A stretch of DNA of 64,000 nucleotides from Diphasiastrum complanatum (Eukaryota; Streptophyta; Lycopodiopsida; Lycopodiales; Lycopodiaceae), in the NCBI GenBank assembly GCA_029204225.1, contig CM055102.1, positions 45,084,484-45,148,483 on the forward strand, given 5' to 3'. The notes below the pieces were generated by a model. It saw only the letters and a program-made list of their open reading frames with translations. It did not search any database and was not told the DNA's origin. Shown in pieces: positions 46,742 through 58,384 of the stretch. Numbering within the stretch: position 1 is the first letter of the stretch; every line of letters begins with the position of its first letter. A program made the position numbers and the translations under genes.

Positions 46742-47745
46742 TTGAAAAATCTAGATCCAATCTCATTGTTTTTAGAAAAAGAACAGTCAGATGGAGTCCA
46801 GCATGATATGTCAGATCATTTCAAGTGCTATACTTTGGATGATGTTGTTACTATGTTACCAAAAGCTCATCGTGAACCTGAGGATCAAGTGCCAAAAACA
46901 CACGAATTTTATGATGGACCTGCTAGGACTCAACCTATGAATCTTGATGAACCAGGAGAACTAGAGAAGATTGTTCAAGTTGGGACACAACTTAAGCCAG
47001 CACAGTTTCAAGCATTGATAAAGTTGTTAATCAAATATCAGGATTGTTTTGCTTGGAGATACAAGGATCTAAAAGGAATTTTTACATCAGTGATTAAGCA
47101 TAATATACCCTTGATACCTGATGCAGTACCAAAACTGACATGAGTCTATTGTTGCAGTCCAAATGTCGCTGATCTTATCAAAAAGGAATTACATAGAATA
47201 CTCGAAGTAGATTTTATTTACGAGATTGAGCATATTGAATGGGTTTCGCCAATTGATGTCGTTTCTAAGAATAATGGAAAGATGAAGATTTGTGTTAATC
47301 TGAAAGCCTTGAACAAAGTGACGCAAAATATGTTACCTTTTACAGAAAGCATATTGGATCACCTTGCTGGAGTGGAAGCCTACATTTTTTTGGATGTAGC
47401 AATCAAGACATCTCCCTTAGTAATGAAGCAAACATCCCCAACAAACTTTGTCTTGAACCCTTTCGTAGAAAGGCAAATAGGAACTGAGCCAATACCTTTG
47501 ATCATACACTCACCACCATTTGGCATGTGAACGACTTTCTTGGTTCCAACATAAGAGATCAAAGAAGTAAAGAACTCCTTGTGACTAGTCATGTGTGAAC
47601 TAGATCCACTATCTATCCACCATGAATCCTTGTCACTTCAGTGGTTATAACCAAGTTAAAAACGCACCTGTGGATCGACATAAAACATCTTTTGCAATGG
47701 AATGGAGAACATATGCTTATAAAGTTATGACATTTGGACTATGTA
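46742..47745 (+). pseudogene. Gypsy RT N-terminal region, interrupted by a copia piece
   Basis: The + strand reads YQDCFAWRYKDLKGI, KHNIPLIPDAVP, IKKELHRILEVDFIYEI, WVSPIDVVSKNNGKMKICV and AYIFLDV (the catalytic-site region) up to about 47395. After an inserted piece it resumes at 47633 with FSGYNQVKNAP, HKTSFAMEWRTYAYK and MTFGLCN. No gag is visible between the primer site and 46742, so a large deletion is likely. The remaining RT, RNase H and integrase core are missing up to 51026. Confidence 0.87.
47396..47632 (-). mobile_element. Copia protease fragment lodged in gypsy RT
   Basis: The minus strand reads DSWWIDSGSSSHMTSHK, then YVGTKKVVHMPNGGECMIKG and FVGDVCFI, the copia protease and following segment. 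It has no LTRs, and lies exactly between the FLD and FSGYNQ parts of the gypsy RT. The DSG active site is intact. Confidence 0.85.
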
Positions 47746-49300
47746 ATACACTAAGTTCATTATCTGAATCTGATTCATCAATATACATCTCTTGTTGTCT
47801 TATCTCGCTGTTGTGTCTCTGATTGAGTTATTTTCAACGAGTAGTGCATATGTATCTATATTGCTATAGGACAGATCTTTTGGCCTTTTATTTACAGGTC
47901 TTTTGGCCTTTTAATATTGTAATATTAGAAATCTAACTGTTTACGATGGTTGATATCAAATAGACATTCTAACTTCAGGGTCGAATAATTTTTGTTCGCG
48001 AAGATTTCACAACAGTCTGTCTCTTCGTTTCAGCTTCATGTTTCGCAAATTGTTCGTACTTGTCTCTTCGTGTCATTCTTGTCATTCGTGAATTGTTCAC
48101 GAAAGATGACAATTCTTTGAAGGAAGCTAAAATATTTCGTGGACTGCTCGAGATAGTTTTCGCGATAGGTGAGCTTGAAAAAATAGTCCAGAAGATTTTT
48201 CAAATTGCTCACAACAATTTCGTGACATCTGAGGCTTGAACAAAAAATAGAAAAAAATTTTGCAACAAGATTCTGTTCGCGAATCTTTTGAGCTTCAACA
48301 AGAAAGCCACGAGTTTCCACAAGACACTGTTTCGAAAATCCTTTGCGAATCTTTTCAAGTTGGTCACAAATAGAAAAATTTCGAGTTCGCATTCGTTCCT
48401 TTCTCATCCTTTGTCAAGTAAACTGTGCACTTTGTTGGTAGAATCAATATCTGTCCGATCAGTTATTCTACAACAAGCTTGTATGTTGATGCCCTACCAT
48501 AAGAGGAGCTACTCTACTTTTTGTTTTAAAATTTCAACATCTTGCTGATTTTTCCAAGTGGAGTTTGGATCAACTTTTTTGTCTCTTTTCATGTTGAAAC
48601 AGGACGCCCATCACAGATCTTGGAAGAGCAATTTCTGGTGTCCAAAAATCAGCATCTCAAATCTGATTTTTTTGCAGCCAATCTTCAACAAGTTTTCTTT
48701 GGAGGAGGGTGTCCAAAAATCTACATCTGATTTGGGGTTTTGGAGACTTCTTATCCTGTTGTTTTTTTCAGGTTTGCAGTTGTGAAGGAGGGCGTCCAAT
48801 ATTCAGCACCAGCATACCCTATTGTGGGTTATGGCAAATTTGTGGCTGGAAAACTGCAGATTTTCAGTAAGCAGTAGGGCTCTTTCAACAGCCCTATTGA
48901 AGTGTGTTTTGATCACACTATTTGGCTTCCTAATTGGATTTTGGTGTAGGCTTCAATCGAAGCTAAACTAATTTTTAAGAAGCTGGTTTTTTTGTGCAAA
49001 AAAACAGCCATCTATCCATTATCTTTTGGGCACTTTGGTTGCAGATTGAAAGACATCTCTACTTCTATTTTCAGCTTATTGTTTGCTGCAAATTTTTGAG
49101 TAGATTTGGTTGTGGAAAGGCTCTCTTTCCTATCTACTACAAGCTGAAATTCTGTTGGACGCAATGGCTAAAGAATTAGATGAAGAATCTTCTCATAGCG
49201 AAAGGGCTGTGGGATTTGGTCAATGGTGATGAGGAAAGTCCTGCTTCTTTGGCACCTTCTACACCTCGTGGATCATCATCATCTTCTACATCTTCAAAAG
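47746..49300. other. Non-coding, repeat-like, with many TTCGCG words
   Basis: The minus strand at 47746-47815 reads EIRQQEMYIDESDSDNE, possibly another copia piece. From 47980 to 48400 words such as TTCGCGAA and TTCACGAA recur. This may be an LTR of the copia element that follows, but no primer-binding site was found. Confidence 0.4.
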
Positions 49301-50640
49301 AACAAAAGAAGTGAGATAGAAGGGATGCACAAGCACATTCTATGGTTGCTCTTGTTGTGAAAAGATCTACTAAAAGTGCGTGGGATACACTTTATACTAT
49401 GTATAGAGTCAAAAATCCAGCAAGAGTGGTGTATCTCATAAATCAACTTTCTTTGTTGAAGATGCAAGAAGGGGATCAAGTGACCAATCACTTGACGAAG
49501 ATCAAGGATCTTCGTGAGGAGCTTCTCAATATTGATGAGATAATTGAGGATTTTCGATTTGTTTCCATTACTCTCGACTCATTACCTTCCTCTTATCTTC
49601 CATTTGTTTCATCTTTGAGTATCTCTCTTAGGGGACATCAACTGAACTTGTTGGGCTACTTCTTCAAGAGGAGCAAACGAGGCAAAATTTTGCGGGTGAC
49701 ACTCAACAAGATCAAGCTTTCTTCACGAAAGGCAAGGGCAAAGGCAAGTCAAAAGGAAAGGAGAAGCCTCCTTCCAAGGATGAACAAAACCCCATTGGAA
49801 GTCAAAATGTCAACAATCAAAAGAAGAAAGAGAAGTGTCATTATTGCAAGAGGTATGGGCACTTCATCAAGGATTGTAAGAAGCAGCTTGCAAAAGAGGA
49901 GAGTAAAGGAATGGATTCTAGTGCTTCACTTGCTACTTTGGAACCAAGACTATGCTTTTGTGTCTAATATTGCTTCTACTAGTACTTCTACATCTATGAG
50001 GAATTCAGGTTCTATTTTGCAAGTTGCTGATTTTCAGCCCATTGAATGGGTGATTGATAGTGGTGCTACTCGTCATATGACTTCTCGTAAAGAAGCATTC
50101 ACTAAATTAGTGAAAGTGCATAATGGAAGCAAGGTACAATGTGCGGATAATGCATCTAATTTTGTTCATGGAATTGGAATTGTAGCCATCATTCTACCTA
50201 ATGGTGAAGAAAAGTACATTAAGAATGTGCTTTATGTTCCGGTTTCAACTATGTTGAAGTTGCTGAGTTCAAAGAAGATAAGTGTCTTGTCGAGGATTCT
50301 AAAAGATCTCTCTTGATTATTGTTTTGGGAACAATGCATGCTGGCTTATTCATTATGGATACCTATGAGCGATGAATTCTCTGGCTGAATTGTGGCATGC
50401 AAGGTTTGGACATCTCAATTTTGCAAGTTTGAAGAAGCTGAAGACATTTAATATGGTAGAAGATATTCCTACTATTGAGGAGCCGAAAGGGCATGTATGC
50501 GAGGGTTGCATACTTGGAAAGTTTCAAATGAAACCTTTTCCAATTGATGGAACTATAAGGACTCTTGATAAATTTGATTTGGTTCATAGTGATGTTTGTG
50601 GTCCAATAAGTACGATGGACCCAATTTTGACTCGATTTAG
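49300..50640 (+). mobile_element. Copia element E: gag, zinc knuckle, protease, start of integrase
   Basis: Gag (49342-49660) reads TLYTMYRVKNPARVVYLINQ, LTKIKDLREEL and LDSLPSSYLPFV. A CCHC knuckle (CHYCKRYGHFIKDC) lies at 49836-49877 in another frame. Protease (about 50040-50280) contains WVIDSGATRHMTSRKEAF. The pre-integrase part (50372-50620) reads LWHARFGHLNFASLKKL, CEGCILGK and DLVHSDVCGPI. It breaks off at about 50620. Three frame changes show it is inactive, although the protein blocks are well preserved. Confidence 0.87.
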
Positions 50641-50781
50641 TTTAGGGGCCCTATCTTGATGTTTGGGGGTGCCCTACATTCAGTAAGTAGGTAGAGTACA
50701 TACATATTGGCTTATTGTACCACATTTTTCAGTTTTGGCTAAGCATTGCTCTCCATTACTTGTGTTGCTGCTGCTGCTACT

Positions 50782-50937
<156 letters not shown>

Positions 50938-51025
50938 AGGAGGGCGCCCAACCTCTTCTCTCTTGTGTCTTGTGGAGATTGATTAATAGCTAGATCTTCG
51001 TGCCTTGACTCTTGTTTTCCTACAG

Positions 51026-51222
51026 AAAGGAGATCTAGCATTGATGTATAAGACCAAATTGATCAAAGGGAAACTGAAATTTACGGTGAAGGACCATACA
51101 AAGTGAAAGAAATATTGTCATACGGAACAATTATTTTGGAGCACCTGGATGGAAGAAAATTTGACACCCCAATGAATGGCAGCCGACTACGCAAGTTTTG
51201 GCAACGAGATCTACCAGCATGA
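51026..51222 (+). pseudogene. Gypsy integrase C-terminal end
   Basis: The sequence reads KGDLALMYKT, then after a frame change EGPYKVKEIL and LDGRKFDTPMNGSRLRKFW, then a stop. This matches the C-terminal domain of gypsy integrase (GPF.V..V and LDG...PVNG.RLK). It fits as the continuation of the RT at 46742-47745. Confidence 0.8.
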
Positions 51223-51538
51223 TCAAAGATCTACTCATTTTTTATTTTGTTGTTTTACAGATTCTATTGTTTGTCATTACTTGTTGATTCTTTTTTTGGA
51301 AAAGACACTTTAAAAAAAAAAAAGAATGAAAATGAAAACAGAAGAAAAGGAATTATGAGCAAAAGTCAAAAAAGTCATCTAATCATGAAAAGAGAAAGGA
51401 AAGTATTTCTAGAAATCAATTTTTGATGGGAAAATGATTTAAAAAATCACTTTTTTAGTAAGATCTTGAACAAACAGTCCTATAGACCTTTGTCGAGTTG
51501 CCAAATTATACATCTAGCTCAGATTTACCTATATTGAG
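51223..51538 (+). other. Spacer between integrase and third ORF of the gypsy element
   Basis: AT-rich, with a poly(A) run near 51312. Nothing coding is visible. Confidence 0.5.
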
Positions 51539-53220
51539 TTGGGCGAAAGCTGGTTTGCACAACAAGTACCTATTTTGAAGTCACAGACGGGAGTTCAGAA
51601 GCCTTCCAATTTGGAAAGGGCTCTCAATCAATTTTTACATCAACATAATACATTCCCAAATCTGATAGTGCGTGCAGCAAAAGCATATACCCACGATTTG
51701 GCATTTTTTATAAAAGTCCCAACCAATTGGGATGATTTTCTACCATCGATATTTTTAATCCAAATAAAGTCGTGGCGTCTGACAAAATTGAAGAGCAACT
51801 TTTAGTGGCACGCATGTATTATAGATCGGCAATGCTTAACCATTCATGGCCCAACAAATTTCAAACACGGATTGCCCAATTTTGTTTGAAGGGGGTTCAA
51901 ATTGCTGGCTCTCTTCTGTCCTCCTTGGCCTCCTCGTACTTAGTCAACAAAGTTCATGGGTTTCATGCTGATTCCGTGCTAGCCACCTATGATGTAGCAC
52001 CAGCTAAATTTTCCCACCAAGCATCCAGCTCCTAGAGTCGTTGTAGAGTACGCAGTGAGATTGTCGCACCCGCCTCTCCTCCCGCGTCTCGACGTCGTAC
52101 TCAGCCACCACCGTCAGTTGCACCCATATCCCTTACTACAACTCGCTCTGCACTACCCGTTCCCCCATCCAATGCAACCACCCTGGCCTCTGATTCCTCA
52201 CAAGGGCCATCTGTGACCATTGGATCATGGTTACCCAGGCCACCTCACCCCCACAATCTACCGCTATGTCACTATATACACGCCAGTTTATGTAATTGTT
52301 TGATGATTCCGACCCATTACATGCATATGAATGATTTGTGATGCCTTTGAGTCCAGGACCCTTTGAACCAAAACCCCTCGGAATGGGATTCGATCAATTC
52401 CATGAAACTTTTGATACTTTTGATTCAGCACCACAAGTTTAGTCAGGCCAACAAGCAGATCAAGTAGATCATACACCTGACATTATTAGAGTCGCTTCTG
52501 CGGTTGTATCTCCGAAGTTGTTCGATGCCCAAGTACCAGATGGGTTTGAAGAAGAATATATCTTTGAAGAGGAAGATCCAGAAGCAAAAATTCAAGGCCA
52601 ACCAGGACAATCCATGGGATCTAGACCTCCTGCTGCTGTTGTTGTCGCTGCCACATCAACACCCTTGGATTCTGGTGACGCCCAGACCATGCTTGATAAG
52701 AAGACGACAATAAAAAAATGAATTGACGACTTGGGATTGGAACACACTCTCATCAGCCATAAACTCATCCAGCTGAATAGAGAACTGAAGATCCCCAAAC
52801 AACATGAAGACAAATCAGAAGCGGAGCTGAAGAAGGCACAACAATATGCAGATGCCTTGGAGAAATATGTTTAACTCTCCAGAATGAGCTAACAAATGCA
52901 CAAGATTAGGTTGACAAAGCTATTCAGGACACCAAGCATCAAGTCCTATTATTGCAAGGGCAACTGGAAATGGCCAACCTCGACGAAAAAAGAATCCTAA
53001 AAGAATTAGATGCCACAACTATGGCCTGTCCCTTAAGAAGAGATCCGTTATCTGTTTAAGAAGATCGAGACATATCATAATGCATTGTCTGAATTCCAGG
53101 ACAGATTTGATCGATTCAAGGGCAAGGCATCAACTGAGTTGGCAACAACAAAATCTATCATACGAGAATATGAAAAGACTGTCGCTCAAGTATTGCAAGT
53201 AACCCCCTAGATTCAAGTAC
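51539..53220 (+). pseudogene. Third ORF of the gypsy element, with coiled-coil region, broken
   Basis: Downstream of the integrase end there is more coding-like sequence: LNQFLHQHNTFPNLIVRAAK (51539-51800), LLVARMYYRSAMLNHSWPN (51772-52035), a Pro/Ser/Thr-rich part (about 52060-52270), an acidic EEEYIFEEEDPEAK part (52518-52720), and then long charged heptad-like stretches (KSEAELKKAQQYADALEKY; FQDRFDRFKGKASTELATTK) to about 53215. Stops and frame changes divide it. Extra ORFs after pol are known in Athila/Tat-type elements, but I see no clear membrane segment, so an envelope role is not supported. Confidence 0.55.
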
Positions 53221-53276
53221 CACTCATGTCTGTTGGAAATTTAGCTCACAATTTTCTCCTTGAACTCAGATGGCCA

Positions 53277-53907
53277 AACTATTTGAAGAACGATTTCATC
53301 GAGCTTTTAGTTGATCTTCATCCATGGATCAAATCATAAAGGATAACCAATCCTATTCTTTTCACATTTAAATGTCAATTTTAAGTATTGAAAACTTGGC
53401 CATCTTGTCTTAAAAAAATCAATCCTTTTTGTACAGTCTATAGAAATGAACTGTTTCACAGCTTGCAGAAATACACAGAAACTGAACACAAATAGAAATC
53501 GTAAACAATCGCAACTGCACTGCAAAAGGTTTCAATGAAGGCACCAAAGGCAACCGCTACTGTTGCACAACATAAATGGTTGTAGACATATTCACCAAAG
53601 CTCTTCCCAAGAACAAGCACCAGACGACCGAACTATTTGAAGAAGATTGCATCGAGCTGATCTTCATCCATGGATCAAAGCATAAAGGCTAACCAATCCT
53701 ATTCTTTTCACATTTGAATGTCAAGTTTAAGTTATCTGAAGAACATTGAAGACCTGGCCATCTTCAATGTCTTTAACAAAATCAGTCTTTTCTGCACAGT
53801 CTACATAAATAAATTGTTTCTGCACAGCCTACAGAACCCACAAACAGAAACTGTAAACAACCACAAGTGCACTACAAACAGTTTTAACGAAGGCACCGAA
53901 GGCAACC
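53277..53907. repeat. Direct repeat of about 280 bp, spacing 354 bp
   Basis: Units at 53277-53556 and 53631-53907 begin AACTATTTGAAGAA and end in GGCACC(A/G)AAGGCAACC, with indels between them. Confidence 0.85.
53575..53640 (+). pseudogene. Copia RNase H tail fragment
   Basis: The + strand reads VVDIFTKALPKNKHQTTELF, the very end of copia pol. The 280-bp repeat starts here, so the repeat unit may be sequence between pol and an LTR. Confidence 0.6.
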
Positions 53908-53978
53908 ACAAAGTCCTACAAATGGCTTCAACAAAGGCATCGAAGGCTAACACAAGCCACCACAAGGAAGCGCCAAGA

Positions 53979-54140
53979 CAAAGGCTCCAATCTACCGTAA
54001 TGAATCGTATGAGTCGACCTTACGGTTATAAACAAAGACCAAAGAAACGTAAGCCACCGCAAAGGCTGTGGTCTATCACAATCAACTGTATGAGTCAACC
54101 TTATGGTTATAAACGAAGTTCAAAGAAACGCAAGCCATCG
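53979..54140. repeat. Tandem duplication, two units of 81 bp
   Basis: Units 53979-54059 and 54060-54140 share CAAAGGCT, GTATGAGTC, GGTTATAAAC and AAGAAACG. They are clearly diverged (roughly one position in five), so older than the 43087 duplication. Confidence 0.8.
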
Positions 54141-55328
54141 CAAGAAATAAAGATTTCTTCCTCTAGATCTCCAATCTAGTGAATTTCCATATTGTGTTAT
54201 GTAGTGTATGCAAGAAGCAGCCGTATGCTTGTCATCTTGACCATCGACGAATATGTGTCGAAATAATCAACACCATAAACGGCCAACAATGCCATCTGAT
54301 TTCATTTTCTTCTTGTACACCCACCTGCAGTCGACGATCTTTTTGTTTTCTGGCAGTGGCTCTAATGTCCATGCCTCGTTTCGCCTCATCGACTCAATCT
54401 CCTCTGACATTGCCTACTTCCAGAATTCTTCCTCTGGACTCTGGATAGCTTCTTGATATGTTGTTGGCTCTTCAGTGAAGCTACAATACTCGAATTGCGT
54501 GTCTTCGCTCCACTGAAGATTGTCAACGTATCGATCTAGAGGTCTTCTTTGTCTTGTTGACCTTCTGGGTTCGTTTCGTCGCTGCTCAAACATTTCTTGT
54601 TCGTGGGGTTAATATTATGCTTCCTGCTGCTCTGGAGTCTGTGGCTCAACATTCTAATTTGAAGTTTGTCCTCGATCTCCCTCTTGAGTTGGCAGCAGTA
54701 TGAAGATCTCATGGCCTCTTTCATCTTTTAGTCCAGGGAATGTGGACTCATCGAACTTCACATCTCTACTCGAAACAACCTTCTTCGTGGTTGGATTGTA
54801 GAGTCTGTACACTTGTGATCCATTCGAGTACCCGACCATGATTGTTTGTTCTGATTTATCATCGAGCTTGCTTCTTTTTTCTTTTGGAATGTGTTTGTAT
54901 ACTGCACATCCAAGCACACGTACGTATGATAGATCAGGCTTTCTACCTGTCCACATTTCGTACGATGTCTTGCCTTCAGGTGCTGTCGTTGTTGATCTGT
55001 TCTAAGGTGTACTGCTTCAACTATTGCCTCAGTCTAGAATTGACTTGGCAATCGAGCCTGTTCCATCATGCATCTGGCTCCTTCGACTAGTGTCCCGTTT
55101 CTTCTTTCTGCGATACCATTATATTCTGGTGTGTACGCAGGAGTGAACTGATGCTCTATCCCCTGTTCTTGGTAGAATTTTGAAAATTCTTTGCTCTTGT
55201 ACTCACCTCCATTGTCAGATCTGATGATCTGAATTTAAGGTGTGTCACTTTGCAAATGCCACGAACTTCTTGAAAGAGTCAAACACTTCAGATTTATTCT
55301 TTAGGTAGTAGATCGTAGTCATCCGGCT

Positions 55329-55802
55329 CTAATCATCTATAAACATCAGGAAATACCTCGATCCTGAAAGCAAATCCATTTTCATCGGTCCACATACATC
55401 TGAGTGGACGAGCTCAAGAACTTCTTTGGATCTTATTCCCTCGTGTGTGAATGGATTCTGATGCTGTTTGCCTTTCTGACAGGCTTCGCAGAACTCAGTA
55501 TTAGGTCTTGATATCTTTAGACATGTGACTATATCTTTCTTGCACATGTCATACAGGCTCCTCATGTTCAGATGATACATTCTCCTGTGCCAGAGCTGAT
55601 CTTCATTTTTTGATGCATTTAATATGCTATCGAAATTGCTGATTATCTTGGCTTGGTAGAAGTTTCCTTCTCTGCATCCAATCGTCAACAATTTGTTTGT
55701 TGTTTTCTCGATCATGCGGCATGTATTGCCATCGAATAAAACTCGAATTCCAAGATCTGCCATCTTGGAGACTGATAACAAATCTTTTTTCAATGAAAGC
55801 AC
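55329..55802 (-). pseudogene. Copia element C, pre-integrase and integrase N-terminus
   Basis: A 157-codon frame with KKDLLSVSKMADLGIRVLF, LWHRRMYHLNMRSL, the CEACQKGK zinc-site cysteines and LVHSDVCGPM, ending at FLMFIDD. Integrase inserts element DNA into the genome. The next frame continues the integrase core with stops. Confidence 0.9.
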
Positions 55803-55959
55803 GTAGAGTGCTCCTGGTAGCTTTGCTTGACTCGACAGTGTTCGTAGTTGTAGAGTAGCAATGCTTTGACATTGTGTCTGCTTCCATTATCTAGAATCAC
55901 TGCTCTGTTATTTTCGAGTTCTCTGAAGTCGATCAAGATTTTCTTGTTGCAAGTGATGT

Positions 55960-56000
55960 GTGATGTTGCTCCTAAATCAATGACTACATCGTAGTCTTGT
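55960..56000 (-). pseudogene. Copia element C protease active site, DSG changed to DLG
   Basis: The sequence reads VVIDLGATSHIT where aspartic proteases of copia elements have D-S-G-A. A single C-to-T change (TCA to TTA) would explain it. The aspartate is retained. Confidence 0.75.
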
Positions 56001-56123
56001 TCAATGTAGCTCGTTGAAGCTTCATCAAGTATTGTGAAGGCTTCATCACCTCTATCTGCATCTTTGGATGACTCTAGAACATTTGCTTTCTTAGCTTTGT
56101 TCTTTCTTTTTGGGTTGAATATG

Positions 56124-56165
56124 CAATCATATGTAGAGTGCCCCTTCTTCTTGCAGTGCATGCAA
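56124..56165 (-). pseudogene. Copia element C gag zinc knuckle
   Basis: CMHCKKKGHSTYDC fits the Cx2Cx4Hx4C nucleocapsid pattern that binds element RNA. Confidence 0.88.
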
Positions 56166-56993
56166 GGTATTGCTGGATTGAACCATCATTTGTTGGCTAT
56201 ATGGTTTGGTTTGTAATAGTGATCACATGAAGAAGATTGTTGATTCGAGGACTTTGTCTTGTCGAATCTGGGTTTGTTCTTGTTCTTCTTCTTTCCTTTT
56301 GTGAAGAGAGCTTTCTCTTGATCACTGCTTCCTTCTCTTTCGTCCCTCATCAGTCTCTCATCAGCGACAATATTGATTACTTCTTCAAATATCATATCTG
56401 GTAGACTCTGTATGAGCATTCTTAACGGCTGATAGGACGTAGGTAGAGACTTCATGAATTACATCAGCTGTTGTGGTGCTGGGACCTGGTGCTCCTGTCC
56501 TGATGCAGTGAGTTGAGCGAAGATCGTTTTGATCTTCTCAATGTGCTGGTCTAACTGATTGCCATCCCATTCGTATGGATTGCAACTGATTGTGAAGATG
56601 CATCACTGAAGCTGCAGTCCTCACTTCATACTCCTATTTTGATCTTTTCCATGTTGCATGGCTGCTTTCGCAATCTTTAATCTGCATGAGTAGATCTTCA
56701 TTGATGGACGAAACGATGATTGTCATTGCACGCTCATCCTTTTTGATCCATTCAGCTCTCCTTGAGTCTCCCTCTAGAGGCTGCACCTCTGAGAGTTCGG
56801 TCACCGACCAGATGCCTTTGCCCTTCAGAAGTGTTTTGATTTTGAATTTCCATATCCTGTAATTTGTGCCATCGAGACTGATTGCTATTCTTGTCTGGAT
56901 CGTTGTAGCCATATTGTATTGCCTAGAGAATCACTGTTCAAATATCAGTAGTGATAACCTCACTACTATGATATCATATAATGGTAACTTGAG

Positions 56994-57006
56994 GGCTCTG
57001 ATACCA
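56994..57006 (-). promoter_or_regulatory. Primer-binding site of copia element C
   Basis: The minus strand reads TGGTATCAGAGCC, an exact match to the usual initiator Met tRNA site, directly after a TGCGACA LTR end with no spacer. Confidence 0.88.
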
Positions 57007-57743
57007 TGTCGCAAATGGATTTTGTTTCGCGAACGGATTTGTTTCTTTCGAATTTTCTTGTGCGAAAGCTTGCAAGATCCTAGACACGCAACTACAGATC
57101 ACAGAACAGAAATCATTTTAGCAATCAAGACAACAGAAAATAAAGGAGATGGACAAGAGAGGGCAACTTTATTATCAGTTTGATTTTTAGAGCGAGATGA
57201 TCAGTGTCTCGTTCGTTGGCGGCCTGACACTCTACTCTTTTGTTGTGTTCTGCTCGTTGGCAGACTTTCATGCATAGCTATTTCTTTTTGCTATTTTTTC
57301 TATTCCTTTCTTTTTCTGCTCTACTCTCGCACTCTTCTCTGTGTATTCTGTTGATCCAGAAAATTGTTTATATCTCTACTGTGTGGAGTTCACAAGATAG
57401 CTAAACATAGAATTACAAGAGTAGTTAACGCTAATCAACTAGTTAGTTACTCTCCGTTATTGCTAACCGTTTCAGCTGAGCGTGAAGTTTAAGACTCCAT
57501 GCCCATTGAGCTGCCAGCTAGCAGCACGAAAGATTTTCTTTCATTTTCTTTTCATTTCGTGTCGTGTTGTGTCTTTTGGTCCTGGAGGCATGTTTGACTT
57601 TTGCGAATCATTCGACCGTCGAGTTTCGCTTCGCTTCGCGTCTTAGGGTTTCGAGGTACGTTGACTTTCGTGAGATGTTCGCCATTCGACCTTCGCTTCG
57701 TGTCGCTTTGCTTCGCGTCGCGACAAAGTTGCAGGATTTCACA
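57007..57743 (-). repeat. 5' LTR of copia element C (outer edge uncertain)
   Basis: The inner edge is set by the primer-binding site. The outer edge is placed at a TGTGAAATCC start on the minus strand near 57743. The part at 57590-57735 is rich in TTCGCG-like words. Confidence 0.5.
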
Positions 57744-58113
57744 ATTTTTGACATAACATTCTTGATGGATGACATTGTTGATGATACTTTGGATGCTGAT
57801 GGTGAGGAACCTTCTTCAAGTCAAAAGCCAAGGAGGACATCAAGGCAAAGGCAACAACGTTTGAGGCTCACATATGATGGGAATGGTAAGCAATCTCATG
57901 TTTGAGCAATTTCATGTGAATGTGTGCAAATTGTCAAGATATGATGAAACTAGTCACATTGTTTTGCATCATTTTGATGTTGGAGTTGTACTAGCATTCT
58001 TGGCTAGTTTTGTTGATGGAAATGAAACTAAAGGAGACTCATTATATCACTCATTCATGATCAAGTCATCAAGGGTTGATGATATCTTATGGCAAGATGG
58101 AGATGGAGGCTCA
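57744..58113. other. Open but unrecognised sequence between LTR and repeat
   Basis: The + strand reads VDDTLDADGEEPSSSQKPRR at about 57776-57840, which looks like coding sequence, perhaps part of a transposase or host exon. It could not be placed in a family. Confidence 0.3.
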
Positions 58114-58336
58114 TCCCTAGTGTATATAGGCCCACCCATGCAAACCTATAGTATTCCCACACATGCAGTTCATTACTATTGATACTTTACACCATGCCAA
58201 TAGTCGTCCTAACCCGTGCAATAGCTCCACACGCCATAATATGTTTGATGGATCCTAACAAAGTTACTAAATACATTTATGGCCTAGTTCGGAATAACAA
58301 CACGTAACCAATAATCTCGAGTTACTGGAGTACCGT
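58114..58336 (+). repeat. Dispersed repeat, copy 2 (partner at 38313)
   Basis: Same order of blocks as 38313-38490 and the same strand, with about 45 extra bases in the first half. Confidence 0.7.
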
Positions 58337-58384
58337 GTATCCAAGTCTAGGACTATGCCAAATCCTATACACATGATGTGGATG

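Larger units (their letters stand above)
54181..57006 (-). mobile_element. Copia element C, from primer site to RT, 3' half missing
   Basis: On the minus strand: gag from MATTIQTRIAISLDGTNYRI (56912), then FMKSLPTSYQPLRMLIQSLP, a CCHC knuckle (CMHCKKKGHSTYDC), protease (VIDLGATSHIT), pre-integrase (LWHRRMYHLNMRSLYDMCKK; CEACQKGK), integrase (LVHSDVCGPM; FLMFIDD), hinge (MWTGRKPDLSYVRVLGC; VGYSNGSQVYRLY) and the start of RT (CRWVYKKK, then YGVDYFDTYSSMVKMTSIRL). It stops at 54181. Several frame changes are present, so it is defective, but the order is complete up to the break. Confidence 0.9.

Noticed and set aside
51539-53220. Envelope gene of the gypsy element
   Set aside because: No signal peptide or membrane segment was seen; the end part is coiled-coil-like.
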